Positions 53,009-64,000 of a DNA stretch of 64,000 bases are shown here, piece after piece. The DNA is from Thinopyrum elongatum. Taxonomy: Eukaryota > Streptophyta > Magnoliopsida > Poales > Poaceae. Every line of letters starts with the position of its first letter. The stretch's first letter is position 1. The position numbers were made by a program, and so were the translations under genes. Location of the stretch: the NCBI GenBank assembly GCA_011799875.1, contig JAAAXO010000416.1, positions 62,001 to 126,000 on the forward strand. The letters run 5' to 3'. The notes beneath the pieces are model-generated. The model was not told the DNA's origin, did no database searches, and saw only the letters and a program-made list of their open reading frames with translations.

Positions 53009-56000
53009 AGCCAGGCTGACTATAGGTTACCCTAGCTGGACTTCATTGCCTCTTGATTAGTAGAAAGCCCAGATGGATTTCAGCCATCTTTTGCCAACCT
53101 GGCACGGCTACTATTGATCATAAGGCAACCCCCTAGGTTTTGGCTCCATCAGACCCCAACTCTCGTGGCCTTGCCTCCAGTGTGAAATGCTCGCACCTGG
53201 CAACGACCGTGAGCCCTGAACCCCCTAGGTAAACCAGATATCCTTACCCTGCTTGCTAGCCATGGCATTTCTCTCGTTAACTCTAGTTTCCTTTGGGAAA
53301 CGCTTATAAATTCTATCTCTCCCCAATAACCCTAGAATCGCACGACCATAGCCATCATGCGTCGAGAGTGTGATGTTTCCTAACGAAGTAGTAGGAGCTT
53401 GACTCCAGTTCTACAAGGAGCATTGTGTGGTTCCGCTTCTAAATCCTTAAGGGTACATCGAGTGTGCTATGCTAGTGAATCCTCGGCCACGTGTGTAAGG
53501 TTCGCAATATTTGAGCTTTATTTGCTTTTTGGTTTTTCGCGGTTTTTTTCTTTTGTCGGTTTCATTTCTTCCCTCCAACTGGATCCATCTGCAAGTGCCG
53601 TCAAGAAGACCAGCATACAACTTGGATAATACCCAATAATCCAAATTCGGCGAGAGTCATGCCAAGTTAACTGGCTGATATTCAGAATAGCAGCACCGGA
53701 TTTGTCAAGAATGAAGACTGGGTCAGAAGCAGAATCTATGTGCAATAGACAAGGACAGGATATACCTGAGAGAGTTTACCTCAGAACAAATCACGCCTAA
53801 GGAGTAGTCAGATGAGCTACCAAGAATGAATATCAGTAAGGACAAATTATTCCGTCCGCGACACAAGGACTATTTCAGTCAGTGAGGTGAACCTTGAGTC
53901 TTTTCTCAATGGACTCAAGGATCATTTATTACCCACCGAAGATATATTTCAAGAATGTGAATGTGCCAAGAGCACCAACAAAACTCCGATACGTTGCTAC
54001 AAATTTCAAAGTAAATTTTGGAATTCACCGGTGCAAATACAAAATCTTCTGGGCGCTGTGAACAAGGTTTGCAAGAAAATATGGATGAGTTCATGGTTAC
54101 CCAGAATCACTGAGCTTCCAAGTATCCAGAATCAAGGAGCACCTAATATGATTGAAGCTCAGTTAAACCGAATGGAATTGGCCGTCAACTGCTTATTATC
54201 GGCAACACTTAGTTTGAATACAAAGGGTATTCCGAATTAATTAACAACATGAGGTCTGCGCCAGTCTTGCAACTTTTACAGCATCAATGATCAGACCAGC
54301 AGAAGGACAAGTGGTGTGCAGAATATCTTCAGTCAAGGTATGGCCTATACCAAATTTGGCTCCGCCATGGGGTAAAGTTTCGGATACTTCGGAAGGAAAG
54401 TCAGAATTGGCCATAGATCCGACTACGTACACAGTGATGGGCTTCTGGTATAAGGAACCCATCCTTCTTCCGCAAGCTACCGAGGAGAGCTTATGACACT
54501 AGACTGCCAATCTTCCTCGGTACGCCACTCGGTGAGAAAAACTTCTGTGATACGACGCTCCAATCTTTTACAGCGTGCTACCGCGGAAAGCTTCCCGCAT
54601 AAGACACCTAACTTTCCGCAGCAAACCACATGATGAAGGAAACTTCTGAAGCATGATACCCAGCCTTCTTCAGCACACTACCCCTGCAGAAGCTTCGAAC
54701 ATAAGGAATTCAGCCTTCTTTAACACACCATAGTGCCCACGACAATCTTGTCAGGAGCATGAATTAGTTCAGACACATCCGTCTGCCTCAGAACTCAGTG
54801 GTTATGAAAGGATTTATCCTACACCTGCATATGTTGTGAGCATGCAGTCCAGTGGATCAGTTCATATGAGCCACCCGTACATGGGAATGACTGTGTTCAG
54901 AGAAACATTGGCCTCATGTTGAAAAGAAGAATATGAACACGGCAGTCCCTACGAGATATGCAAGAGTAAGTTGTGAGAATAAGCCTGACAAGCCGGGAAA
55001 ACAATCAAAGAGCCGTATTGGCAGGTCATTACAGGTCCATCAAAGGAATCTTCAAGAACAAAGAAGTTATGTACAAACAACCTCCATGACGGTCAACAAG
55101 ATACAACTTCACAGACAAGGTATTATTACCAATCCTCGTCAGACTCTTGCATATCCGGCCACAACAATGCATCCAACATGTCACACTCATCCTAAATGTG
55201 GGCCATCAACCAAGATAAAAGGCTATGCTCTGAAAGAATACACCAGATGATAGTGATACTATGTTTAGCCTCTGTAGTCCTATACTCAACTCCGTGGTCA
55301 TAGCAAGAGGCTATATATAACAGAGTCATCTCCACGAGCGACAGAGTTTGAAACAAGACATTCTGATAGAATAGCTGAAAGCACATGTACATCAGCATCA
55401 ACAGCTCGTAGACGCCATGACATCATTGAAATAAGAGATTACTGTATATGATTACTTTGTGATCATGCTTAACACTTCAGTTGGGAATATAGCAGCAATA
55501 GTTCGGTCATGTTGTTCCCTGAATTGTGGATCACCTAAGGACGAAGTCAGAATGCCGAAAGCAAAAGGAAAGGTCAGTACAGAACCCGCAGCCAGACTGA
55601 GTATTCTGACCCGGCAAAAAGAAAGCCACTCCCACTCACTCGAAGCCATACGAGCACGTAAGCCTGGTACCAGGAAAGGATGTCTTGCCCTGACTGTCAG
55701 AGTACGGAGTATCGCAATAAAACCCGAAGCAGTCACTTCTAGGTTATGGAAACTGAGCTGTTTGTTGGTATTACCCGCTACCTCACCCAGCAACACCATT
55801 ACCAAGGAAGAAGGTACACCTGACAGGAAAGAGAAGGATTCTAGGAAACTGTGTGCAGAGACAACACAAGGTCCGTCAGAAGAGGCAGTTAAAAGGCCGG
55901 TGAACCAACGAAGGCAAGACCGCTAATGGATCCAAGTCGCACACAGGTAAGCCCCCTTCCCTGGGAGGTAAGCCGGAAATCTTGAGTACGAGATTTTCTT

Positions 56001-56014
56001 AAGGGGGGTAGGTT
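53009..56014 (+). other. Internal domain of the LARD-like element, no recognised gene
   Basis: The longest plus ORFs (53887-54240, 117 codons; 55459-55926, 155 codons) show no gag, protease, RT or integrase motif. Between 54470 and 54740 a loose repeat of about 70 bases (AAGCTTC/AAGCTAC, CATAAG, CCTTCTTCAGCAC) occurs four times. The domain may instead contain conserved RNA packaging structure, as proposed for LARDs. The polypurine tract AAGGGGGG is at 56001-56008. Confidence 0.65.
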
Positions 56015-59000
56015 TGTGACACCCTGGTTTTCGCTTCTGTTTTTTTTTCCTTCGTGGGATTTGACTCTCGTCTTTTTTCTTGGTGTTATCGGATTTCTCT
56101 CACTCTTGGGTATATGAAGATGGTCATCTAGCCTTGCCTCTCCTATCCAACCAGAGATTCTCAACAGATCAACCTTGCCACCAAAGATCTATTCTCAGGA
56201 TTTTTCCGTCGAAACCTTACCTTCCGAGTTGCTGGAAAGGAAACCCTAATCTCTTTCGTTACAAAGGAACCCCAATTTCCTTTGATCTACTGACTCCCAA
56301 ACTTTTCCCAGTGATCATCCTTTATCTATAAACCCTGGTTATGCAAAAATATTGCCAAGTCATTTGCAATATTTTTCATTTATATTTAATTCTTTTTTTT
56401 GCTGTTTAAAGGAATTAAATCCAGGAAAATATCTATCCATCTCCAAAGTTGATGAAAACTTGTGGAGATATTCTTTGTGATCATATTGAGCTCCCATAAA
56501 AATATTGGCCATAATTAAATAAGGGAAATTGCATTTTCCTATTTAATGCCAATATTGCATTTTGGGCCCTTTCTAAAGGAACTACCATTTTGGTAGCCAG
56601 GAAAAAAATCCCAAATAAATTGTGGAGCTTCTTATATTCATATCTTCACCATTTCCATCAAAACCCAAGTCCCATAGTTCAAGGTTTGAGCACAGCATCC
56701 ATTTGCAAATTCTATCCAGATTTTCAGTTTGCAAAGGAAGTGCTTGAACCCTTGATCCATTTGAGCTAAAAAAATTCATGGTGATTAACATGGATAAATC
56801 ACTCATGGAAACCAAAAATCAGCTCAATCCCTCCATTCATTCTTCCCCAACAATTTTCCTAAGTTTCTGTCCATATGGATCCTCTGTGAAGGAAGTACCA
56901 TTTTGGTGTATCCAAATGGTATGAAACTTTTACAGTGGCTTCATATGTTCAAATAACTCACCTCCTCCAAATTTCAGCTCAATGCAAGCTAGTATGTGAG
57001 TACCACATCAAAGTTTGCATTTCTGACCAGTGGGGTCCATTCTACAGCAAGTGCCCTCAATTCTTATCCAAATAGCCCCAAAATTTACCAGGGTAGTCAC
57101 CTTGTTAGATCATTTCCCCATGCCAAAAACCAAAGTTTGTGTCCTGCTCAATCCCTCTCAGCTCACACCAAACACCTGCTAGTCAGATCACTTGTGAGCT
57201 CTCATCTGTCATATCCTACCTCCACTTCCCTCCAAAACTCGACAGGTCAACTCCAGGAGCATTAATACATCGATTTGACATGTCCTAAGGTCTAAGCAGT
57301 GCCCTGGACACGTTGGGGCCACGGTGACCACATGGTGGCCACGCCAAAACAGCGCTCTGCGCGATGAACCGCGGCAAACAGCGAGCTCCAGCTGGCCAAG
57401 GCTTGTCCTGGCGTGTCCTACGGTTCCGCAGCATCCGCGTTGCCATTCTCCCGTAGCTTCCACCTCCTCTTTCTTCTTCTCCACGCCGCAGCAACTCCGG
57501 CGAACTGTGAGCCCGTGACCCGCGCTGTCATTTTCTTCTGTCCTCTTCCCCTCCGAGCTCTCCCGAAGCTCCTGCGAGCTCCTCCACTCTCCCGGAGCCC
57601 CTGCCGAAATCACCCTCGTCGTCCGCGTGTCATCGGAGCTCCAGTATGCCGATAGGGCTGCCATGGCGGCCGAACCCATCTACTCCGTCGCCTCGGCTAT
57701 AAAATCGACTGTGCGGAGCCCACCCGAGCAGCACCCACACCCACGACCTCCTCCCCTACCTCCCAGCTCCCTCTCTGACTTCTCAATCGAGCTCGAAGAG
57801 CTCTCTGGCCCCTTCCATGGCTGAAGCCTTGCCGCCGGCCCCATCTAAAATCCGAGCCTCCCGAGCTCTCCCTTTCCACCCCACCACTATTGGAGATCTC
57901 CACCACCACCCCGAAGCCTTCCCGACACCTCACTCCTCCTATCCTCGGTTGGGCCAAGCTCCCCAACATGCCCGAAGCCGCCGTCCGCCCGGCCCGACGC
58001 TGCCGTCCCTCATGTCGTCCCCAGAGTCCGTGGATGGGATGGATGGATGCGCCGCATCCTCCCGAGCTCGCGGGTAGCCAGAACACCGGAAACGGTGACC
58101 CGTGCCGTCGGAAATCCCCGCCGGCGCACGGCCTTCCTCTCTTCCACGGGCGTCCATTGAGGGGAAGAAGAAGGAGATGGAGGGAAGAGAGAGGAGATGG
58201 GACCCACCGGTCAGAGGAATAAGCCGGGCCCCGCCCCCGCCACGTCGGATTAAGTGGAGGCGCCTTTCTACGCAAGGCGTTTTACCTTTCTCAAAGCGTA
58301 CTCTGCCGCGGCTCTTGAGTAAAATGAGCTTTCTCTACAGCGAAGGCGTATTTTGGTTATACTGCGGCCTAGAATATGTTTTCCTATTCAGAAAACGTAA
58401 TCTGCCCAGTGCGCTTGCGGTTTTAGCCGCCAGGGGCTTGTCTGTGAATAAACCTTTTGCAGATTGGTCCCTGGACTTCAAACGGCTATAACTTTTTGAT
58501 CCTAACTCCGATCAAGGTGAATCCAAAGCCCCTCTCTTCATCTCGTCGAGCCCGTTCCGTTGGAATCATTTTCATAATATTTTCAAACTATGAAAATGAC
58601 CATTTTGCCCTTACCCCTAAACAGCCCCCTTGAGAGGGAATCTTTTCCGGCAAATTCTTCCACTACTTCACCGCACTTCTTCTCGGAGTATTCTTCGACC
58701 TCCAGGCAAGCCGACCATCTGATATATGCCCTAAAGCATTGCACTGTGTTATTCTTGCATGTTTAAATTAATATGCTTGTGCTTGTCTGTGTAGTAGTGA
58801 GCTGTATGTGACTCTGACGAACCCTTGCTTGCACTTTCTTCGGTGATGGCACCACGCCTGTGTTCTGAGCTGTTTTCTGCCGTCCGGGGTAGATGCCGAC
58901 TTTTATTTCTCTTGTCAGCAACTGTCCATGTTCTGAGCTGCTTTTCGGCCGTCTCGGGCAGCTGTTGAATTTCTTTCTGTAGCAGTGACCCTATGCTCTG

Positions 59001-60546
59001 AGCTGTTTCTCGGCCGTCTTAGGGAGCTGCTACATTCTTCTTATCAACACCGTCTCATGCTCTGAGCTGCTTTCCAGCCGTCTTGAGCCAGGGTTGACTT
59101 ATTCCGGTAATGTCCCAGATCTGAGTTGTAAAGACCGTTCTGGTGGCTACTGGTTTCTTTGCCGGTTTTGTGCAAGGGTTCCGATGGTCGTCACTTACAG
59201 CTAGAACTTGTAAACTGATAACTTGCCATTTAAATATTCACTAATGACTCATTGTGATGTTATATGGAGATAGGTTGTTATGTTTCCACAGTTGTTATCT
59301 CACACGTAGTTACCACCATGTTAAGTTATTGTGATGAACCACTAAGCTTGCTAAATGAACTTAGTCGGTTGATCTTGAGTCACCTGTCCGGGCTTATCCG
59401 TGCAACCACATTTGCCGGTATGGGACGGCCTTGACTTGGTCTGGCTCTGTGCTCTTTCACCGGTACCACCAGACAGGGAAGGTTATGCGTGCGTGCTACC
59501 CTGGCCCGGTACGCGGCGATAACCTTGTGAGCCTAGTTGTTTGTTGGCGCGCGGTCCCCGTTTGGGACAGTTTAGTTGGGCCACGACGGTGGCAGGTGTC
59601 ACGGGGTGACACAGGGGCCACCCAGGGCTTGACTCCGGGGGAGAATGATTACCAATGGTACGATGGGAGGTTCACAGGTCAGGCAGGTTTCGTTGGAGCA
59701 ACGCTGGTCCACCCGAATGGGATCACGAGGTCAGTGCTCCATAGTGTGGGTAAAGTGCGCAACCTCTGCAGAGTGTAAAATCTATTCGTATAGCCGCGTC
59801 CATGGAATTGGACAGCCCGTCCAGACCTCACTAGGTGGTCAACCGTAATAAGGATAATAATGATGGAAAAACTCGTCCTATGTAGACATCAGGTGATGTC
59901 AGGATTATGATATGTTAGCCATGGGATGGCTATATGATGAGTGGTCGGATGACCACATGAGTTGGATCGGATTTGGATCGGATTCAGGTTGGATCATGAG
60001 AATGTTCGGAGTATGGAATATTTACTTAATATGCTTTACCTTACTGCATTTACTTCAGTAGTTATCTTGCTAGATAAACCTGTTATAACATGATATTTGA
60101 TATTGCTAGCTAGTTATGCTATGTCACGACAATTAATATTTCTCTAATAACAAATGCATGCTTGAATGCCATGGATTGCTTTGCTTGGTGTATATGTTAG
60201 TTTGGTTTGCTTGCGAGTACTTTCAAAAGTACTCAGCGGCCTTCAATGTGGCCAGGTTCACATAAGGATCCGTCGTCCGTCGTCATGGAGCCGGAGCGTT
60301 CGCGGGCTAGGAGCGTAACCCAGTTAGATCCCTGTGGATTGGAGCCGCACCAAGACCAAGCTGTCTTAGATAGAGCCTTTCCGCTGCCATCACCTCTGTA
60401 ATATATCTCATGTAAGACTTATTTATTCATTAATAGAAATGCCTGTGTTCATGATACTTGTTGTAAACACGCATGCCAGAGTGATTTCCTGGGCTGGTAT
60501 GCATGGCGACCTTCTGGCTACAGTGGTACTCAGGCGGGGTGCCACA
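56015..60546 (+). repeat. 3' LTR of the LARD-like element
   Basis: This LTR of 4532 bases is collinear with the 5' LTR along its whole length, with scattered substitutions and few short indels, for example a 7-base loss near 59240. Confidence 0.9.
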
Positions 60547-60833
60547 GTTGTGCCCACCTCGGGCCTCCCCTCTGGTACTTCCTTGGCCCATGTGGTGACT
60601 TCTGGTCCAAAAAAATTCTCCAAAAAGTTTGGCTGCGTTTGGACTCCGTTTGGTACTGATATTCTACAAAGTAAAAAACAAGCAAAAAACAGCAACTGGC
60701 ACTCGGCACTATGTCAATAGGTTAGTCCCAACAAATGATATAAAGTTGCAATAAAATGATTGTAAAACATCCAGGAATGATAATATAACAGCATGGAACA
60801 AGCAAAAATTATAGATACGTTGGAGACATATTA

Positions 60834-63256
60834 GCATCCCCAAGCTTAATTCCTACTCGTCCTCGAGTGGGTAAATGATAAAAACAGAATTTTTGATGTG
60901 GAATGCTGCCTAACATGTTCTTCACATATTCTTTTCTTTTGTAGCATGGACATTTGGACTTTTATATGTTTCGAAGCAATAGTCTAGTTTTGACATGAAA
61001 ATTTCAATACTCAAGCATATCAACAAGCAACCATGTCTTTCAAAATATCAACACTAAAGAAAGTTATCCCTAGCTCATCATGCTTAATCATGGATGCATT
61101 CATGAAACACACTCGCATATTAGCTACATCCAATGCTCAAGTACGATCAAAGTGCCCCTTAGTTGGTGCTTTATAAGAGAAGATCGAGACTCAAATAAAA
61201 ATAAAAATTGCATAAAGTAAATAGATAGGCTCTTCGCAGAGGGAAGTAGGGATTTGTAGAGGTGCCAGAGGTCAAAGCATAAATTGAGAGATAAAATTTT
61301 TGAGAGGCATACTTTTCTCGTCAACGAAAATGACCGAGTAATTCCCAACCCTTTCCATGCTTGATATATCACAGGCGGTTCCCAAACAGAAAATAAAGTT
61401 TATTCCTTTTTCCACCTTTCTTTCACAATCCATGGCTAGTCGTATCCACGTGTGTCTTCCATACCAACACTTCCCAAGAAATTTATTATTTGACAACATA
61501 AAGTAAATTTCTTTTTTATTTTGAGACTGGGCATCCCTATTATCATCATACTCTCATGCAATGACAAGTGAATAAACACTCATCTTGAGAATAACACATC
61601 TAGCATGGAAAATATTGGCCACCCCCTGCCGCTTCATGAGCGGTAGAGCACACAAAAAGGAAATTCATTTTGAAAATTAGAGATAGCACATACAAATTTG
61701 CTTAGAACAGCATGGAAATACCGCATATATGTAGGTATAGTGGACTCATATGGCAAAACTGGGTTTAAAGATGTCGGATGCACAAGTAGTATTTTTACTT
61801 TGTACAAGTGGAGGCCAGCAAAAAGATTGAGCAGCAACCAACGAAGAAACAAAAAATCACATAAGCCAGCATTAAGCATAACTAACATCGAATAATGCAC
61901 CACAAGTAGGACATAATTTCATTGCACAACTATTGACTTTCATGTTTGCATAGGGAATCACAAACCTTAACACCAATATTCCTACTAAAGCATAATTAGT
62001 CACCAACATGACTCACATATCACTATCATCATATCTCAAAACTATTACAAAGATTCAAGTTTATTTTGTCCAATGATCTTCATGAAAGTTTTTATTATAT
62101 CCCTCTTGAATATCTATCACGTTGGGACTATTTTCATATATTGCAATTGCTGTTGACAAGCTCAAACAAATCTAAGTGAAGAACATGAGCAAAAAAAAAT
62201 TGTCTCTCAAAATAATATAAGTGAAGCATGAGAGAATTTTTCAAAAATTTACTCTCAAATAAATCTAAGTGAAGCATGAGAGCATTTCTTCAAAAATTTA
62301 CTAACTCTCAAATAAATCTAAGTGAAGCATGAGATCATTACTTGAAAAATATTAAAGCACACCGTGCTCAAAAAGATATAAGTGAAGCACTAGAGCCATT
62401 CCATACCTCAAACAATTTTTAAGTGAAGCATAAAGAGCAATTCTAACAAATCATAGCATAATTTTGGCTCTCTCAAATAGGTGTGTCCAGAAAGGATACT
62501 TGTGACAAACTAAAAAGCAAAACAAGCAAAGACTCATATAATACAAGACGCTCCAAGCAAAACTCGTGATATGTGACGAATAAAAATATAGCTCCAAGTA
62601 AAATACCGATGGTCGTTAGAAGAAAGAGGGGATGCCTTTCGGGGCATCCCCAAGCGTAGTTGCTTGGTTCTCCTTGAATATTATCTTGGGGTGCCATGGG
62701 GCATCTCCAAGCTTAGTCTCTTTTCACTCCTTATTCCTTCATCCATCGTGATCTCACCCAAAACTTGAAAACTTAAATTGCACAAAACTTAACAAAACCT
62801 TCGTGATATCCGTTAGTATAATAAAGCAAATCACCACACTAAGTACTGTTGCAAACACATTCATATTTTATTATTGCATTATATCTACTATATTCCAACT
62901 TTACCATGGCTTATACCCCCCGATACAATCCATAGATTCATCAAAATAAGCGAACAATGCAACGAAAATAGAATCTGTCAAAAACAGAGTAGTCTTTAGT
63001 AATCTGAACACTAACCATACTTCTGTAACTCTAAAAATTCTCAAAAATTAGAGCAACGTAGGCAATTTGTATATCAATCTTGTGTAAAAGATTCAGAAAC
63101 TTTCGTCACTTCTGTGATTTATGAAAATTATTTTACTGGACGCAAATGTTTCTGTTTTCCAACAAGATCAAATCAACTATCACCCAAAATGATCCCAAAG
63201 GTTTTACTTGGCAAAAAAAAAATTGAAACATAAAAAAAACAATCGTACCAGAGGCA
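60834..63256 (-). mobile_element. Gypsy element C, 3' body (non-coding part)
   Basis: Collinear with the 7164-9850 part of element A. The polypurine-type TAAGCTTGGGGATGC adjoins the LTR (60834-60850), variants of it recur near 62645 and 62702, and five or six units with TAAGTGAAGCA lie at 62170-62440. No gag or protease lies in the window; the element continues beyond an insertion at about 63257. Confidence 0.75.
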
Positions 63257-64000
63257 TCTATCTATACCTATACTAATTAAGGACTCCCTAAAAATTCCCA
63301 CGTTAATTAGATTTTACGAGCCGTCCATCTGGTGGGACCGAATTATTGCGGTGTAGATCTAATTATAAAATCCCAAGCCAATTTTTTTCTTAACCATTCA
63401 ATTTATGTTACTATTGCGGTGGAAAAAAGAGCCAATCTGACCCAACCTACACGTAACACGTATTTTGAAGTGTCCATGTTAATTAGGCCTAGGGCAAAAG
63501 CTATAGAAAACAGATCGGCCTCTTCCAAAATTTCTTTGCGGTGGAAAAAACTGCCAACGTGACCCAGCCTGCACGTAACAAGGACGTTCTCAAGTCTCCA
63601 TGTTAATTAAGCCACAGTTAATCCTAGAAACAAATCTATAACCATAAATTATTTCCATTATACTCTGGCCGTAAAAAGGCAAACAGATCGTCCTCTTCCA
63701 AAACTAAATCAGAGTCGTCATGTAATTTCCATATCCTTCCTCCAAGATCGTCATCTCAAGAAATCACCTCCAGTTAACCCCTGATAGAGAGTTCTTGGCC
63801 TAGGCCATCATCGCCTCTTTCATGGCGACCTGGTACCAATGTTAGGTGGCAGGGCATAGGCATGTTCAAGTAACATCACTTCCCTTCCATCGGCGGCGTG
63901 TTAGATCCAGCAGCGTATCACATCTCCCGACTAAATCTATTTGCACTAGATCAGATCATGGTGGGTAGGCCTTAGTCTCTTCCTCCCGGTGCCATCAGGC
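63257..64000 (+). mobile_element. Candidate Helitron, 5' end
   Basis: Element C sequence stops after GAGGCA, and the next bases are TCTATCTATACCTATACTAA. Plant Helitrons commonly begin TCTATACTA-like and insert between A and T, which fits. A degenerate repeat (GCGGTGGAAAAAA, then GACCCARCCTRCACGTAACA) occurs at 63417 and 63537. No Rep-helicase coding and no 3' CTRR hairpin are in the window, so another element type is possible. Confidence 0.35.

Larger units (their letters stand above)
48445..60546 (+). mobile_element. LARD-like LTR retrotransposon: 4.5-kb LTRs, no gag or pol
   Basis: The two LTRs (48445-52991 and 56015-60546) are direct repeats beginning TGTGACGCCCTGG/TGTGACACCCTGG and ending GGGCGCCACA/GGGTGCCACA. 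The 5-bp duplication GTTGT flanks the element (48440-48444, 60547-60551), and the host LTR joins across it. The primer site TGGTATCAGAGC (52997-53008) matches initiator tRNA-Met, and a purine tract AAGGGGGG precedes the 3' LTR. The roughly 3-kb interior encodes no recognisable gag or pol. This is the layout of large retrotransposon derivatives such as Sukkula, although the LTR start differs from what I remember of Sukkula. Plus orientation follows from primer site and purine tract. Confidence 0.9.
47185..60833 (-). repeat. 3' LTR of Gypsy element C, split by the LARD-like element
   Basis: Minus-strand reading starts at 60833 (TAATATGTCTCCAACG, a decayed TGATACGTC start), runs to 60552, then from 48444 to 47185 (ending GCGACA), about 1540 bases in total. 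It resembles the LTR of element A in block order but is clearly diverged; LTR fragment B (26714-27923) is its closest relative here. It sits in the CACTA-3 transposase pseudogene; ATTGA at 47180-47184 would be the target duplication if the other end were visible. Confidence 0.82.

Noticed and set aside
53887..55926. Gag or pol remnants in the LARD interior
   Set aside because: The two longest ORFs (117 and 155 codons) show none of the gag, retropepsin, RT, RNase H or integrase motifs.

Overview
The window is intergenic DNA from a large grass genome, most likely a Triticeae species (wheat, Aegilops or barley relatives). The reasons are an Au-type tRNA-derived SINE, Sabrina-type Gypsy LTRs with a tRNA-Asp primer site, several CACTA transposons with coding capacity, a large LTR element without coding capacity, and dense nested insertions. 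I found no convincing single-copy host gene. Almost everything is transposable element, at least four insertion layers deep. Family names come from memory of sequence character, not from a search.

Layout. 1-4292: right part of a Mutator-like element (MULE): the end of a SWIM/CCHC transposase, a two-exon GRF zinc-finger gene, hairpin-forming CCTACCGCC repeats, and two tandem paralogous genes of unknown function on the minus strand, one with a stop. 4822-5050: SINE. 5588-26713: Sabrina-type Gypsy element A (minus strand), with a frameshifted gag-protease and no RT or integrase. Its 5' LTR is split by CACTA-1 (12818-26550, TSD AGC), a 13.7-kb element with two apparently intact, divergently transcribed genes: a four-exon TNP2 transposase (1113 aa) and a 14-exon TNP1-like protein (748 aa). 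26714-27923: truncated LTR of a related Gypsy subfamily, plus orientation.

27924-44971: an array of an unidentified 2.2-kb unit (five full or partial copies). It is interrupted by CACTA-2 (29053-35175, TSD ATG), a TR-GAG-type Copia element (41584-43700, TSD GCCTA, intact gag only) and a small poly(A) retroposon (43963-44307). CACTA-2 has a broken Transposase_24 gene and a 258-bp tandem array of long hairpins built from a B3-domain-like fragment.

44972-47184: left end of CACTA-3 with a TNP2 pseudogene. It is cut by Gypsy element C (minus strand, from 47185 past 63 kb). The 3' LTR of C is split by a complete LARD-like element (48445-60546, TSD GTTGT, two 4.5-kb LTRs, about 3 kb of internal DNA without gag or pol). 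From about 63257 a Helitron-like 5' end starts inside the body of element C.

The elements likely to matter functionally are CACTA-1, which looks self-sufficient, and those that would rely on proteins supplied in trans: the TR-GAG, the LARD, the gag-protease-only Gypsy copies and CACTA-2. The 2.2-kb array is the oldest identifiable substrate in its part of the window, and the insertions in and beside it can be ordered by nesting.
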